Shown here in pieces: positions 26,556-33,852 of a DNA stretch of 33,852 bases (positions within the stretch are counted from its first letter, which is position 1; every line of letters begins with the position of its first letter). Both the position numbers and the translations under genes were made by a program. The stretch covers positions 1 to 33,852 of the forward strand of contig DWUU01000029.1 of the NCBI GenBank assembly GCA_019120575.1, in the 5' to 3' direction. The DNA comes from Candidatus Mediterraneibacter quadrami (GTDB lineage: Bacteria > Bacillota > Clostridia > Lachnospirales > Lachnospiraceae). The notes under the pieces are model-generated. The model was not told the origin of the DNA. It was given only the letters and a program-made list of their open reading frames with translations, and did no database searches.

Positions 26556-27797
26556 ATGAAAAAGAGATTAATCAGTATTTTGCTGGCAGCGACAATGGTA
26601 GCAACAACAGCAGCAGGATGTGGTTCGGGTGGCGGATCATCGGATTCAGCTGACAGTGCAGAAGGCGGAGAGAATAGCATTACTGTTCTCGTGGAAAGCG
26701 GTTCACCGGCTGAGGCTCTTGCGAATGAGACGGCGGCGGATTTCGAAGCAGAGACCGGATGCAAGGTTGTTGTTGATGCAGTAGCATATGCAGGAATGTA
26801 TGACAAGCTTTCTACAGAAATTAAATCAGGCGAGGCGGCACATGATGTTGCCTGCATGGATTTTGTTTGGCTTGCAGCATTTGCAGATGCGATTGAGCCG
26901 CTTACAGATGCCGATACGAGTGATTTCCTTCCGACACTGGAAGAGAGTGGTACGATTGATGGTAATCTGCTCGGATATCCGATGTGGACAAACTGTAAGA
27001 TCCTGATCTACAGAAAAGACATTATTCCGGAAGACAAAGTGCCGACAACATGGGAAGAGTATAAAGCGGTCGCAGAAGAATATGCTACGGATGATATGTA
27101 TGGTTCTACAGTATTCGGTAGCGGATCAGATGCTGTATGTTCCTATCTTGATTTTGCCTGCCAGGCAGGTGCTGAAGGTCTTGTGTTCGATGCAGACGGT
27201 AATGTAAATGTCACGAGTCAACCGTATGTAGATGCTATGAACTTCATGGTAGAGATGGCAGATGCAGACTATACACCGTCAGATGCACTTGCAACAGCAG
27301 CGACAGAATCACAGGAACTGTTTACAAACGGCAAGACGGCTATGCAGCTTAACTGGAGCCATCAGTATCCGGCAGCGGTAGAAGCGCTTGGCGCTGATAA
27401 AGTAGGTTGTGCGCCGATGATCGCGGGAAGCGCAGGCATCGGAGCTACAACAGGACCGTGGTATCAGTGTGTAATGAAAAATTCCGCAAATAAAGATATG
27501 GCACTGCAGTATGTGGAATATATGTATGACCATAATGCAGATTATATGGATCTGACGCTGAAGATCGCAGGAAGAACATCCGTATATGAAGAAGCAGGGC
27601 AGGAAAGCGGCAACGAACATACAACAGCAGTACTTGAGACGCTTGAAGCTGCGCAGGCCCAGCCGAGACCGATGGTAACGACATGGGCACAGATTGAGGA
27701 AACCCTGATCGGAGTTGTAGAGTCTTGCCTTGGCGGAGCAGATGTAAATGAGACTCTTGAAGCGGCGCAGGCAGAGATTGAAGCAATTGGAAAATAG
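26556..27797 (+). CDS. sugar ABC transporter substrate-binding lipoprotein
   Basis: 413 residues. The signal sequence KKRLISILLAATMVATTAAG ends at the lipobox cysteine C22, followed by a flexible Gly/Ser linker. The mature part is a family 1 extracellular solute-binding protein (ITVLVESGSPAEALANETAADFEAETGCKVVV, given here only as its opening strand-helix unit). AAGGAGGAGC precedes the ATG. First gene of the operon with two permeases, GH32 and GH91, so the ligand is inferred to be a short fructan or difructose anhydride. Confidence 0.93.
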   Translation: MKKRLISILLAATMVATTAAGCGSGGGSSDSADSAEGGENSITVLVESGSPAEALANETAADFEAETGCKVVVDAVAYAGMYDKLSTEIKSGEAAHDVACMDFVWLAAFADAIEPLTDADTSDFLPTLEESGTIDGNLLGYPMWTNCKILIYRKDIIPEDKVPTTWEEYKAVAEEYATDDMYGSTVFGSGSDAVCSYLDFACQAGAEGLVFDADGNVNVTSQPYVDAMNFMVEMADADYTPSDALATAATESQELFTNGKTAMQLNWSHQYPAAVEALGADKVGCAPMIAGSAGIGATTGPWYQCVMKNSANKDMALQYVEYMYDHNADYMDLTLKIAGRTSVYEEAGQESGNEHTTAVLETLEAAQAQPRPMVTTWAQIEETLIGVVESCLGGADVNETLEAAQAEIEAIGK

Positions 27798-27851
27798 AAT
27801 CTATCTTAATAAACAGAGAGTAGCCTAATTTCAATATAATTTAATCTGCAG

Positions 27852-27897
27852 AGGGCGTTCCCTGAAGATGATAATTGAGGGGATACGCCCTTTGTTA
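27852..27897 (+). other. hairpin between the binding-protein and permease genes
   Basis: AGGGCGT (27852-27858) pairs with ACGCCCT (27885-27891) and the stem can extend with CCC/GGG; it is followed by TTTGTT. The weak U-tract suggests partial termination or 3' end protection, which would raise the amount of binding protein relative to permeases. Confidence 0.6.
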
Positions 27898-27914
27898 AAA
27901 AAGGCGGTAGACAT

Positions 27915-28799
27915 ATGAGATTGATATCGAGAAAAACATTATTACTGTTCTTTTTACCAGGTGCAATATTTATGGGAGCATTCCTGATATATCCTATTAT
28001 TTCTATGGTAATTGACAGCTTTTATGAGATAGGCATCACTGGTGAAAAGACATTTATCGGATTGGAAAATTATGTTCATGCATTTACGGCCGGCGGATTT
28101 TTGAAACAATTGAAAAATACATTTGTGTATATCCTTGTAGCAGTCAGTGTTGAGACCATGATAGGACTTTTATTTGCCTTGTTTTTTGAATTGAATTATA
28201 AAGGAAGTAAAGTAATCAGGGCACTAATGATGGCGCCTTTGATGATCGCACCGTTAGTAGCCGGTCTTACATGGAAACTGATGATGAGTTCCAGCTTTGG
28301 TATTGTAAATGAATTGTTGACGCGAGTTGGAATTCTTGCAGAGAGCAGTGACATCCTCTGGCTGGCAGATACGAGATGGTCGCTTCTTGCGTGCTGCATC
28401 GCAGATATATGGTTGACGGTTCCTTTTATGATGCTGATGTCCCTTGCAGGACTTCAAGGATTGGACTCCAGTGTTATAGAGGCATCCAGAATAGATGGAG
28501 CAAATATGTTCCAGCAGATATTTTATGTAAAGCTTCCGATGATAAAGCCGGTGCTGCTGACTGCACTTTCGGTCAGAATTATTGATGCGGCACGTACGTT
28601 TGATATTATCTGGGCAATGACAGAGGGCGGACCGAACAGCTCATCGGAAACGCTGAGTATCGTGATATATAAAACACTGACAAGATACAATGATATCGGA
28701 TACGCAAGTGCGATGGCAGTTGTCTTTATCGCGGCGCTGGTTATCTTTACGCTTGTTTTCATGCAGAGTTTGTGGAATCCGAAGAAGAAGGCAGACTGA
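27915..28799 (+). CDS. sugar ABC transporter permease (MalF/UgpA type)
   Basis: 294 residues with six predicted membrane segments, the first at about 10-32. The cytoplasmic EAA loop that docks the ATPase is readable (EASRIDGANMFQQIFYVKLP, from about E189). It pairs with the next permease to form the membrane channel of a CUT1-type importer. AAGGCGG precedes ATG 27915. No ATPase gene is in the operon; CUT1 importers in Firmicutes often share a single MsmK-like ATPase encoded elsewhere. Confidence 0.93.
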   Translation: MRLISRKTLLLFFLPGAIFMGAFLIYPIISMVIDSFYEIGITGEKTFIGLENYVHAFTAGGFLKQLKNTFVYILVAVSVETMIGLLFALFFELNYKGSKVIRALMMAPLMIAPLVAGLTWKLMMSSSFGIVNELLTRVGILAESSDILWLADTRWSLLACCIADIWLTVPFMMLMSLAGLQGLDSSVIEASRIDGANMFQQIFYVKLPMIKPVLLTALSVRIIDAARTFDIIWAMTEGGPNSSSETLSIVIYKTLTRYNDIGYASAMAVVFIAALVIFTLVFMQSLWNPKKKAD

Positions 28800-28823
28800 C
28801 GGCAGAAACAGGAGGAAAAGAAA

Positions 28824-29654
28824 ATGAAAAGAAAAGGTGAATTATTTAAAAGACTTGGAATTATCATATCTGTCATCCTTACCGTGTTCTGGCTGATTCC
28901 GTATATCTATGTTATCTGCTGTTCATTTAAACCTGGTGAGGAAGTTATAGCGGTGCCGCCCAAATTTTTCCCGGAAGTATTTTCCGTTGAAAATTTCTTT
29001 GGACTTTTTGAGAGAATGGATGCCTTTCATTTCCTTATTAACAGTCTGACAGCGGCAGTCTGCAGCACAGTTATCGCACTTATTCTTGGGTCGCTTGCAG
29101 CATATGCCATTCAGCGGTCCGGCGCAAGACTTTCAATAGTGCTTATAGTACTGGTCCTTTGCTTGAAAATGATACCGACTTCCAGTATCGTGGTTCCGAT
29201 TTATGAACTGATATGTGATCTCGGACTTTACGATACACAGCTTGCGCTTATTATCGTGTATGCTGCGGTAAATATGCCATTTGTCATGTGGACCATGCTG
29301 AGCTTTTACGAGGGGATCCCGACCACGCTGGACGAGGCGGCATATGTGGACGGAGCCAGCAGTCTTCAGACTTTCAGAAAAGTTATTCTGCCAATCTGTA
29401 CACCGGGGCTTGCAACAGCATTTATATTTACTTTATTCCTGGCATGGAATGATTTCCTGCTTGCGCTGCTTCTGACAAGTACAAATGCAAAGACATTTAC
29501 AGTAGGGCTTGCAGGATTCTTATCGGCATATAATCTGGATCTTGGACCGATGTGTGCAGGTGCATTCCTGTTCAGTTTCCCGGTTATGATCATTTCGCTT
29601 GCAGCACAGCGGTATATTGTTCAGGGAATGACAGCGGGTGCGGTAAAAGGTTAA
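28824..29654 (+). CDS. sugar ABC transporter permease (MalG/UgpE type)
   Basis: 276 residues with six predicted membrane segments and the EAA loop EAAYVDGASSLQTFRKVILP from about E171. Second membrane subunit of the CUT1 importer. AGGAGG precedes the ATG, and the gene lies 24 bases after its partner and 17 before GH32, so all are co-transcribed. Confidence 0.93.
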   Translation: MKRKGELFKRLGIIISVILTVFWLIPYIYVICCSFKPGEEVIAVPPKFFPEVFSVENFFGLFERMDAFHFLINSLTAAVCSTVIALILGSLAAYAIQRSGARLSIVLIVLVLCLKMIPTSSIVVPIYELICDLGLYDTQLALIIVYAAVNMPFVMWTMLSFYEGIPTTLDEAAYVDGASSLQTFRKVILPICTPGLATAFIFTLFLAWNDFLLALLLTSTNAKTFTVGLAGFLSAYNLDLGPMCAGAFLFSFPVMIISLAAQRYIVQGMTAGAVKG

Positions 29655-29671
29655 TTGTAAAGAGGTAGTTT

Positions 29672-31156
29672 ATGTCAAGAGAAATTATGCAGAATAAAAT
29701 AAAACAGGCTGAGAAGGAAATTTCAAAGAAGAAAGATGATGTACAGGCTGGCCGCATGAGGCAGCACTATCACTTTATGCCGCAGACCGGATGGCTGAAT
29801 GATCCAAATGGCCTGATCTATTATAAGGGAAAGTATCATTTCTTTTACCAGTATAATCCGTACTACGGGTTCTGGGACTATATGCACTGGGGACATGCTA
29901 TGAGTGAGGACCTGCTTCACTGGGAGTATCTTCCCCTGGCGCTTGCGCCAAGCGAAGTGTATGATGATTATATGCGCGGAGGTTGTTTCTCCGGAAGTGC
30001 GATTGAGCATGAAGGGAAACTCTGGCTGATGTACACGGGCGTGGCGAACCACGGAAACGGCAATGTACAGACCCAGTGCATCGCATACAGCGAGGATGGC
30101 GTCCATTTTACGAAATACGAAGGAAATCCTGTGATCATGCCTCCGGACGATGTGCCGGCCCACCTTTTCCGTGATCCGAAGGTATGGAAACACGAAGATA
30201 CTTATTATATGGTGTGCGGCGCCAGCCGGAACGAACGGGCACAGGCGCTTCTGTATAAATCGGCAGATCTCCTTCACTGGGATTATGTAAATGTCCTGGC
30301 CGAGAGCCGGGGCGAGTGGGGATATATGTGGGAATGCCCGGATTTCTATCCGCTGGGCGACAAGTATGTCCTCACCTGTTCTCCAATGGGTGCAGACGAC
30401 CGGAAGGCCGTGTATTTTGTGGGCGATTTTGATTATGCTACCGGCAGGTTTGACTGGAAAATATCCGGGGAAATGGACTGGGGGATGGATTTCTATGCTC
30501 CGCAGTCTTTTGAGACGCCGGATGGCAGAAGGCTGATCGCGGCATGGGCTAATGAATGGGAGTGCATGCCGTTCTGGAAAGACTGGGGACCGACATACCG
30601 GGAAGGCTGGTGCGGCTTCTTTAATCTGGTCCGGGAAGTAAAAATGATGCCGGACCACACGCTGCAGTTTGTACCGGTAGAGGAATTGAAAAATCTGCGC
30701 ACGGACGGATATGCAGAAGACAGACTGGAGATTGGATCAGCAGGACAGGAACTGAAGGCCGGAGACGGCATTTCTTTTGAGATGCAGTTTAAGATCGATT
30801 TAGAGAAAACGCATGCAGACAGAATAGAACTGGATTTAAGGTGTGGAGATGGAAAAAAGACAAGCTGCATCTTTGACTTGAAGAGTGGAACCCTGAGCGT
30901 GGACCGGTCAAATGCAGACGGATGGAGCAACGGCGCATCCAGAAGCATATTATTTCTGAAAGGCAAAAAAGAACTGGATGTACACATATACTCTGACCAG
31001 AGTTCTGTGGAGATATTTACGGATCGCTATCAGAATAACCATGCGAATAATATTTACGCCGGAAACAGCCAGAATAAGATACAGATCCGCGCTGTTGGCG
31101 GCAGCGCGGTGTTAAAGGACTACCGGTCCTATGGCATGAAAGAATGTTTCAGGTAA
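29672..31156 (+). CDS. glycoside hydrolase family 32 (beta-fructosidase / sucrose-6-P hydrolase-like)
   Basis: 494 residues: a five-bladed propeller followed by the GH32 beta-sandwich. The three catalytic motifs are present: WLNDPNG with nucleophile D44, FRDPKVW with D168, and WECPDF with acid/base E221. GH32 enzymes release fructose from sucrose, inulin, levan or their oligomers. No signal peptide is present, so it acts in the cytoplasm on imported substrate. The N-terminus is a short charged helix (KQAEKEISKKKDD) before the propeller. AGAGG precedes the ATG. Together with the GH91 gene immediately downstream it suggests final cleavage of inulobiose or short fructans. Confidence 0.94.
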   Translation: MSREIMQNKIKQAEKEISKKKDDVQAGRMRQHYHFMPQTGWLNDPNGLIYYKGKYHFFYQYNPYYGFWDYMHWGHAMSEDLLHWEYLPLALAPSEVYDDYMRGGCFSGSAIEHEGKLWLMYTGVANHGNGNVQTQCIAYSEDGVHFTKYEGNPVIMPPDDVPAHLFRDPKVWKHEDTYYMVCGASRNERAQALLYKSADLLHWDYVNVLAESRGEWGYMWECPDFYPLGDKYVLTCSPMGADDRKAVYFVGDFDYATGRFDWKISGEMDWGMDFYAPQSFETPDGRRLIAAWANEWECMPFWKDWGPTYREGWCGFFNLVREVKMMPDHTLQFVPVEELKNLRTDGYAEDRLEIGSAGQELKAGDGISFEMQFKIDLEKTHADRIELDLRCGDGKKTSCIFDLKSGTLSVDRSNADGWSNGASRSILFLKGKKELDVHIYSDQSSVEIFTDRYQNNHANNIYAGNSQNKIQIRAVGGSAVLKDYRSYGMKECFR

Positions 31157-31181
31157 AATGGCAGAGAAGGAGAAAACAGAG

Positions 31182-32537
31182 ATGGCTGGCAATAATTACT
31201 ATGATGTGACAAAATGGCCTGTTGGAAATCCGTATGAAGATATTGGAGAGGTGATCAACAGCATTATCGCCGATGTGAAAAGCAGACAGGCGGAATCGGA
31301 TATTAACGAAGGCGGAAAGCCGGGGGCTGTGATCTATATACCGTCGGGGGATTATCATCTCCGCACACAGGTCATGATCGATATCAGTTATCTGAAGATC
31401 ATGGGATCCGGACATGGGTTTACGTCTTCGAGCATCCGCTTTAATGTGCCGGAGAAAGACTGGCCGGGACTGCATGAACTGTGGCCGGGCGGCAGCCGGA
31501 TCCTGGTGGATCTTGATGCTGATGAAGCTGCGGGAGAACGGGCTCAGGCTGCGTTTTATGTGGAGCGGGAAGGATCGCCGCGGATTAGTTCGGTTGAGTT
31601 CGAGAACTTCTGTATTGACGGACTGCATTTCGTGGATGACGGAACCGGCGAGCCGAATCCGGAGAACACATATGTAAACGGGAAAACCGGAATTTATGTG
31701 GCCGGAGCCCAGGATTCTTTCAGGATCACGGGAATGGGTTTTGTATATCTGGAACATGCGATAACCATTTACCATGCGGACGCACTGAGCATTCATGACA
31801 ATTTTATCGCAGAATGCGGAAGCTGTATCGAGCTGCGCGGCTGGGGGCAGGCGTCTAAAGTTACCGAAAATCTGATCGGTGCGGGCTACAAAGGATATTC
31901 CATTTACGCACAGAACTTCGGGGGCCTTCTGGTATCGTCCAATAATATTTTCCCGCGCGGGAAGAGCAGCGTGCATTTTGACGGCGTGGCCCGTTCCATA
32001 GTGACCGGAAACCGTTTCCACTCATTTTATCCCGGCATGCTGGTTATGGAAGGAAACTGCGCGGAAAATCTGGTTTCTTCGAATCATTTCTACAGATCGA
32101 GAGAACCGTGGCCGCCGATGAGGCAGCATGACAATGGCCTGGACGACCTTTATGGCCTGGTGTACATCAGCGGCAATTACAATACTGTGACGGCAAACCA
32201 TTTTTCCGAGATCATCGACCGGGAATTCATCACGCCGGCAGATGCCAAACCGGTTATCATCCGGATTGCGTCGGGGCGGAACAACTATGTGAATGCAAAT
32301 CATATCGCAGCACTGACAGAAGAAGCGACGGAGTCAAAAGAGGCGCAGGATTCCTGTTATTCCGCACAGGTAGAAGCGATGCTCAGCATATCAAGATCCA
32401 AGGAAATTGATATCACAGCGGTAGTTGTAGATCCGGCCGCCGTAAAGAATACAGTCCTTGATACCGGAACAGAAGCGCAGACTGTAATTGACAGAAAAGC
32501 AAATGCGTTCCGGCCGCTGCCGGAGATCGGCGCGTGA
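31182..32537 (+). CDS. GH91 right-handed beta-helix protein (inulin fructotransferase / difructose anhydride hydrolase family)
   Basis: 451 residues. The sequence follows GH91 inulin fructotransferases from end to end: NNYYDVTKWP at the start, GAVIYIPSGDYHLRTQV, IMGSGHGFTSSSIRFN, ITGMGFVYLEHA and NGLDDLYGLVYISG. The pair corresponding to the known catalytic residues is present as D206 and E217 (HDNFIAECGSCIEL), with the right 11-residue spacing. GH91 includes lyases forming difructose anhydride I or III from inulin and hydrolases opening difructose anhydride III. There is no signal peptide, unlike secreted fructotransferases, which favours an intracellular hydrolase. ATG 31182 is chosen over 31158 because AAGGAG lies nine bases before it and the family begins there. 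Confidence 0.9.
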   Translation: MAGNNYYDVTKWPVGNPYEDIGEVINSIIADVKSRQAESDINEGGKPGAVIYIPSGDYHLRTQVMIDISYLKIMGSGHGFTSSSIRFNVPEKDWPGLHELWPGGSRILVDLDADEAAGERAQAAFYVEREGSPRISSVEFENFCIDGLHFVDDGTGEPNPENTYVNGKTGIYVAGAQDSFRITGMGFVYLEHAITIYHADALSIHDNFIAECGSCIELRGWGQASKVTENLIGAGYKGYSIYAQNFGGLLVSSNNIFPRGKSSVHFDGVARSIVTGNRFHSFYPGMLVMEGNCAENLVSSNHFYRSREPWPPMRQHDNGLDDLYGLVYISGNYNTVTANHFSEIIDREFITPADAKPVIIRIASGRNNYVNANHIAALTEEATESKEAQDSCYSAQVEAMLSISRSKEIDITAVVVDPAAVKNTVLDTGTEAQTVIDRKANAFRPLPEIGA

Positions 32538-32580
32538 AAATCTGAACGGCCTGTGCCGTAATGTAAGGATTACATATGGG

Positions 32581-32622
32581 AAAAATACCACGAGGGACAG
32601 AAATCTTTCGTGGTATTTTTTA
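32581..32622 (+). terminator. terminator of the sugar operon
   Basis: AAAAATACCACGA (32581-32593) pairs with 32608-32620 around a 14-base loop and runs into a T tract. It ends the five-gene operon and leaves the next promoter independent. Confidence 0.9.
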
Positions 32623-32640
32623 TGACAAAAAAAGTTGTCA
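32623..32640. promoter_or_regulatory. operator copy 1, TGACAA-N6-TTGTCA
   Basis: An 18-base palindromic site with spacer AAAAAG. Upstream-most of three nearly identical sites ahead of the XRE regulator gene. Confidence 0.82.
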
Positions 32641-32647
32641 TTATGTG

Positions 32648-32676
32648 TTGACAAGGAAAGTTGTCAATGCTAGAAT
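32648..32676 (+). promoter_or_regulatory. promoter of the XRE/DUF3169 operon
   Basis: TTGACA (32648-32653), 17 bases, TAGAAT (32671-32676). The -35 box is embedded in operator copy 2, so bound regulator would exclude RNA polymerase. Confidence 0.85.
32649..32666. promoter_or_regulatory. operator copy 2, overlapping the -35 box
   Basis: TGACAA-GGAAAG-TTGTCA. Centre-to-centre distance to copy 1 is 26 bases and to copy 3 is 33 bases. Confidence 0.85.
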
Positions 32677-32681
32677 GAGGG

Positions 32682-32699
32682 TGACAAATAAAGTTGTCA
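32682..32699. promoter_or_regulatory. operator copy 3, at the transcription start
   Basis: TGACAA-ATAAAG-TTGTCA, covering the predicted transcription start near 32683. Ends 25 bases before the XRE start codon. Confidence 0.85.
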
Positions 32700-32724
32700 T
32701 AATAAAAGAAGAGGAGAGGGTATT

Positions 32725-32934
32725 ATGGCACTGCTTAACCGATTGAAAGAATACCGCGCCAGGCTGGGGATCAACCAGACCGAGCTGGGGAAACTGGCCG
32801 GCGTGTCCAGGCAGACGATCAGCCTCATTGAGCGGGGAGATTATTCCCCGTCGGTGACGCTGGCGCTGAAGCTGGCGAAGATCTGTCAGGTGAAGGTGGA
32901 GGATATATTTGAGTATGAGGAGGATGAGTCATGA
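32725..32934 (+). CDS. small XRE-family HTH regulator, probably autoregulatory
   Basis: 69 residues, almost entirely one Cro/CI-type helix-turn-helix domain (residues 5-60; NQTELGKLAGVSRQTISLIE is the HTH core). It ends in the acidic tail YEEDES. GAGGAGAGGG precedes the ATG. Stop and next start overlap as ATGA, so it is coupled to the DUF3169 gene. The three palindromes over its own promoter make it the natural candidate to bind them as a dimer. No sensor domain is present, so the membrane partner may supply the signal. Confidence 0.93.
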   Translation: MALLNRLKEYRARLGINQTELGKLAGVSRQTISLIERGDYSPSVTLALKLAKICQVKVEDIFEYEEDES

Positions 32935-33716
32935 AGACGAAGAAAATGGGAACGTATAAGAAGATGGGGCTGATCCTGCTGGCCGGGGCGGCAGGCGGCG
33001 GTTTGGTCGGCGCGCTGCTTGGCGCCGGGATGGAACTGTACGGATCCGGGATCGCTTCCGGCGCGGGAAATGTGCTGAGCGCATTGCAGCGGGTTATGCT
33101 GCCGCTGATGATCGCAATCGGCGCGGCCGGGATCCTGGCCGGTGAATCCTGCATCTGGAAAATGAAAAATATCGGAGAGGAGATCGCCGGAGCAGAGGAT
33201 GAGGCGTGCGACCGTCTGGAATATGAATACGAGAAGGCGGGCGCGTTCGGGATGAAGGCGAATATCATTACCCAGGCGCTGTGCATGCTGGTGCTGTCGA
33301 CCGGTTATTCCATGAAATACATCGGGACGGAAGCGAGCCGGAGCGGCCATTTCCTGCTGGTGTGCATTATATTTATTCTGTACTTTATGTATGCGGGATT
33401 CTGGCAGGCAAGGTATGTGAAATGTGTGCAGCGCGTTTACCCGGAGAAAAAAGGCGATCCGGCTTCAAGAAAATTTCAGAAAGAATGGCTGGAAAGCTGC
33501 GATGAGGCAGAGCGGGCGATGATCTATCAGAGCGCCTACAAGTCTTACATGACGGCAAATAAGACGATCCCCCTGCTTCTAGTTGTCGCGATGCTGTGCC
33601 ACCTGTTCTTCGATACCGGGATCATGGCGGTCGTGCTTCTGGCGGCGGTGTGGATCATTGTGATGCTTTCTTATCTGAACTCCTGCGTGAAGATCCGGAG
33701 AGAAAAACTGGGTTAA
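32931..33716 (+). CDS. DUF3169-like membrane protein
   Basis: 261 residues with about six predicted membrane segments, for example LILLAGAAGGGLVGALLGAG (14-33), VMLPLMIAIGAAGILAG (about 54-70), FLLVCIIFILYFMYAG (about 140-157) and two near the C-terminus (TIPLLLVVAMLCHLFF and VVLLAAVWIIVML). Size, glycine-rich first helix and position directly after a small XRE gene fit the DUF3169 family, whose function is unknown. GGAGG lies just before the overlapping ATG. It probably shares the operator-controlled promoter and may act with the regulator, for example as a sensor or as its controlled output. Confidence 0.75.
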   Translation: MKTKKMGTYKKMGLILLAGAAGGGLVGALLGAGMELYGSGIASGAGNVLSALQRVMLPLMIAIGAAGILAGESCIWKMKNIGEEIAGAEDEACDRLEYEYEKAGAFGMKANIITQALCMLVLSTGYSMKYIGTEASRSGHFLLVCIIFILYFMYAGFWQARYVKCVQRVYPEKKGDPASRKFQKEWLESCDEAERAMIYQSAYKSYMTANKTIPLLLVVAMLCHLFFDTGIMAVVLLAAVWIIVMLSYLNSCVKIRREKLG

Positions 33717-33751
33717 GGCGCACATGAAGCGGGAAAGTGAGGAGATACGCT

Positions 33752-33852
33752 ATGCCGAAGGGAACGAATCAGAAATTCAAGCTGTACCGTCTGGCGCAGA
33801 TCATGCTGGAGCAGACGGACGATGAGCATTACATTACCATGCCGGAGATCAA
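33752..33852 (+). CDS. start of a probable WYL-domain transcriptional regulator (cut by window end)
   Basis: The last 101 bases open a frame from ATG 33752 with GAGGAG upstream. The first 33 residues (MPKGTNQKFKLYRLAQIML and on to HYITMPEIK) resemble the HTH start of YafY/WYL-type regulators common in Lachnospiraceae. The rest is outside the window, so the WYL domain itself is not seen. Confidence 0.65.
   Translation, partial: MPKGTNQKFKLYRLAQIMLEQTDDEHYITMPEI

Overview
The window looks like a chromosomal segment of a gut-type Lachnospiraceae (Clostridia, Bacillota). The basis is gene content and order (a PLP decarboxylase / guanylate-kinase-like / holB / ricT / trmN6-like / rsmI cluster, a K+-type membrane pyrophosphatase, RBSs close to AGGAGG) and a mid-GC composition. 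I cannot name a species. No phage, insertion sequence or CRISPR array was seen.

Layout. (1) 1-161: end of a tRNA-Phe and a tRNA-Lys. (2) 365-5979: a tightly packed six-gene housekeeping operon matching the Bacillus yaaO-holB-yaaT-yabB-rsmI neighbourhood, with a guanylate-kinase-like gene where Bacillus has tmk; it ends in a bidirectional terminator. (3) 5997-8563: a lone ABC ATPase with degenerate motifs (minus strand) and a DUF885 lipoprotein (plus strand). (4) 8572-8854: promoter, tRNA-Glu, tRNA-Cys, terminator. (5) 9025-11714: ECF sigma factor followed by a membrane-anchored beta-propeller protein, probably its regulator. (6) 11690-15476, minus strand: a CsbB/GtrB-type glycosyltransferase and a YfhO-GtrA fusion, together a complete three-part envelope glycosylation system in two genes. 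(7) 15620-16356: an AT-rich island with a near-consensus promoter, a good RBS, a 30-residue ORF and a strong terminator, otherwise decayed or non-coding. (8) 16464-23677: a giant acidic TPR/AAA+ protein, glycogen branching enzyme and membrane pyrophosphatase. (9) 23738-25072, minus strand: CyuA-type L-cysteine desulfidase. (10) 25226-32622: a LacI-controlled sugar locus (regulator, perfect operator palindrome, solute-binding protein, two permeases, GH32, GH91). (11) 32623-33716: XRE regulator plus DUF3169 membrane protein behind three copies of one palindromic operator. (12) 33752-end: start of a probable WYL-type regulator.

The most coherent system is the locus at 25226-32622. The GH91 protein keeps the Asp/Glu pair of inulin fructotransferases but has no signal peptide, and it sits with an importer and a cytoplasmic GH32 enzyme. 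I infer uptake of difructose anhydride (or a short fructan), opening by GH91 and hydrolysis to fructose by GH32. The transporter lacks its own ATPase and probably shares one encoded elsewhere. Other notable points are the YfhO-GtrA fusion, the AT-rich transcription unit and the triple operator ahead of the XRE/DUF3169 pair.
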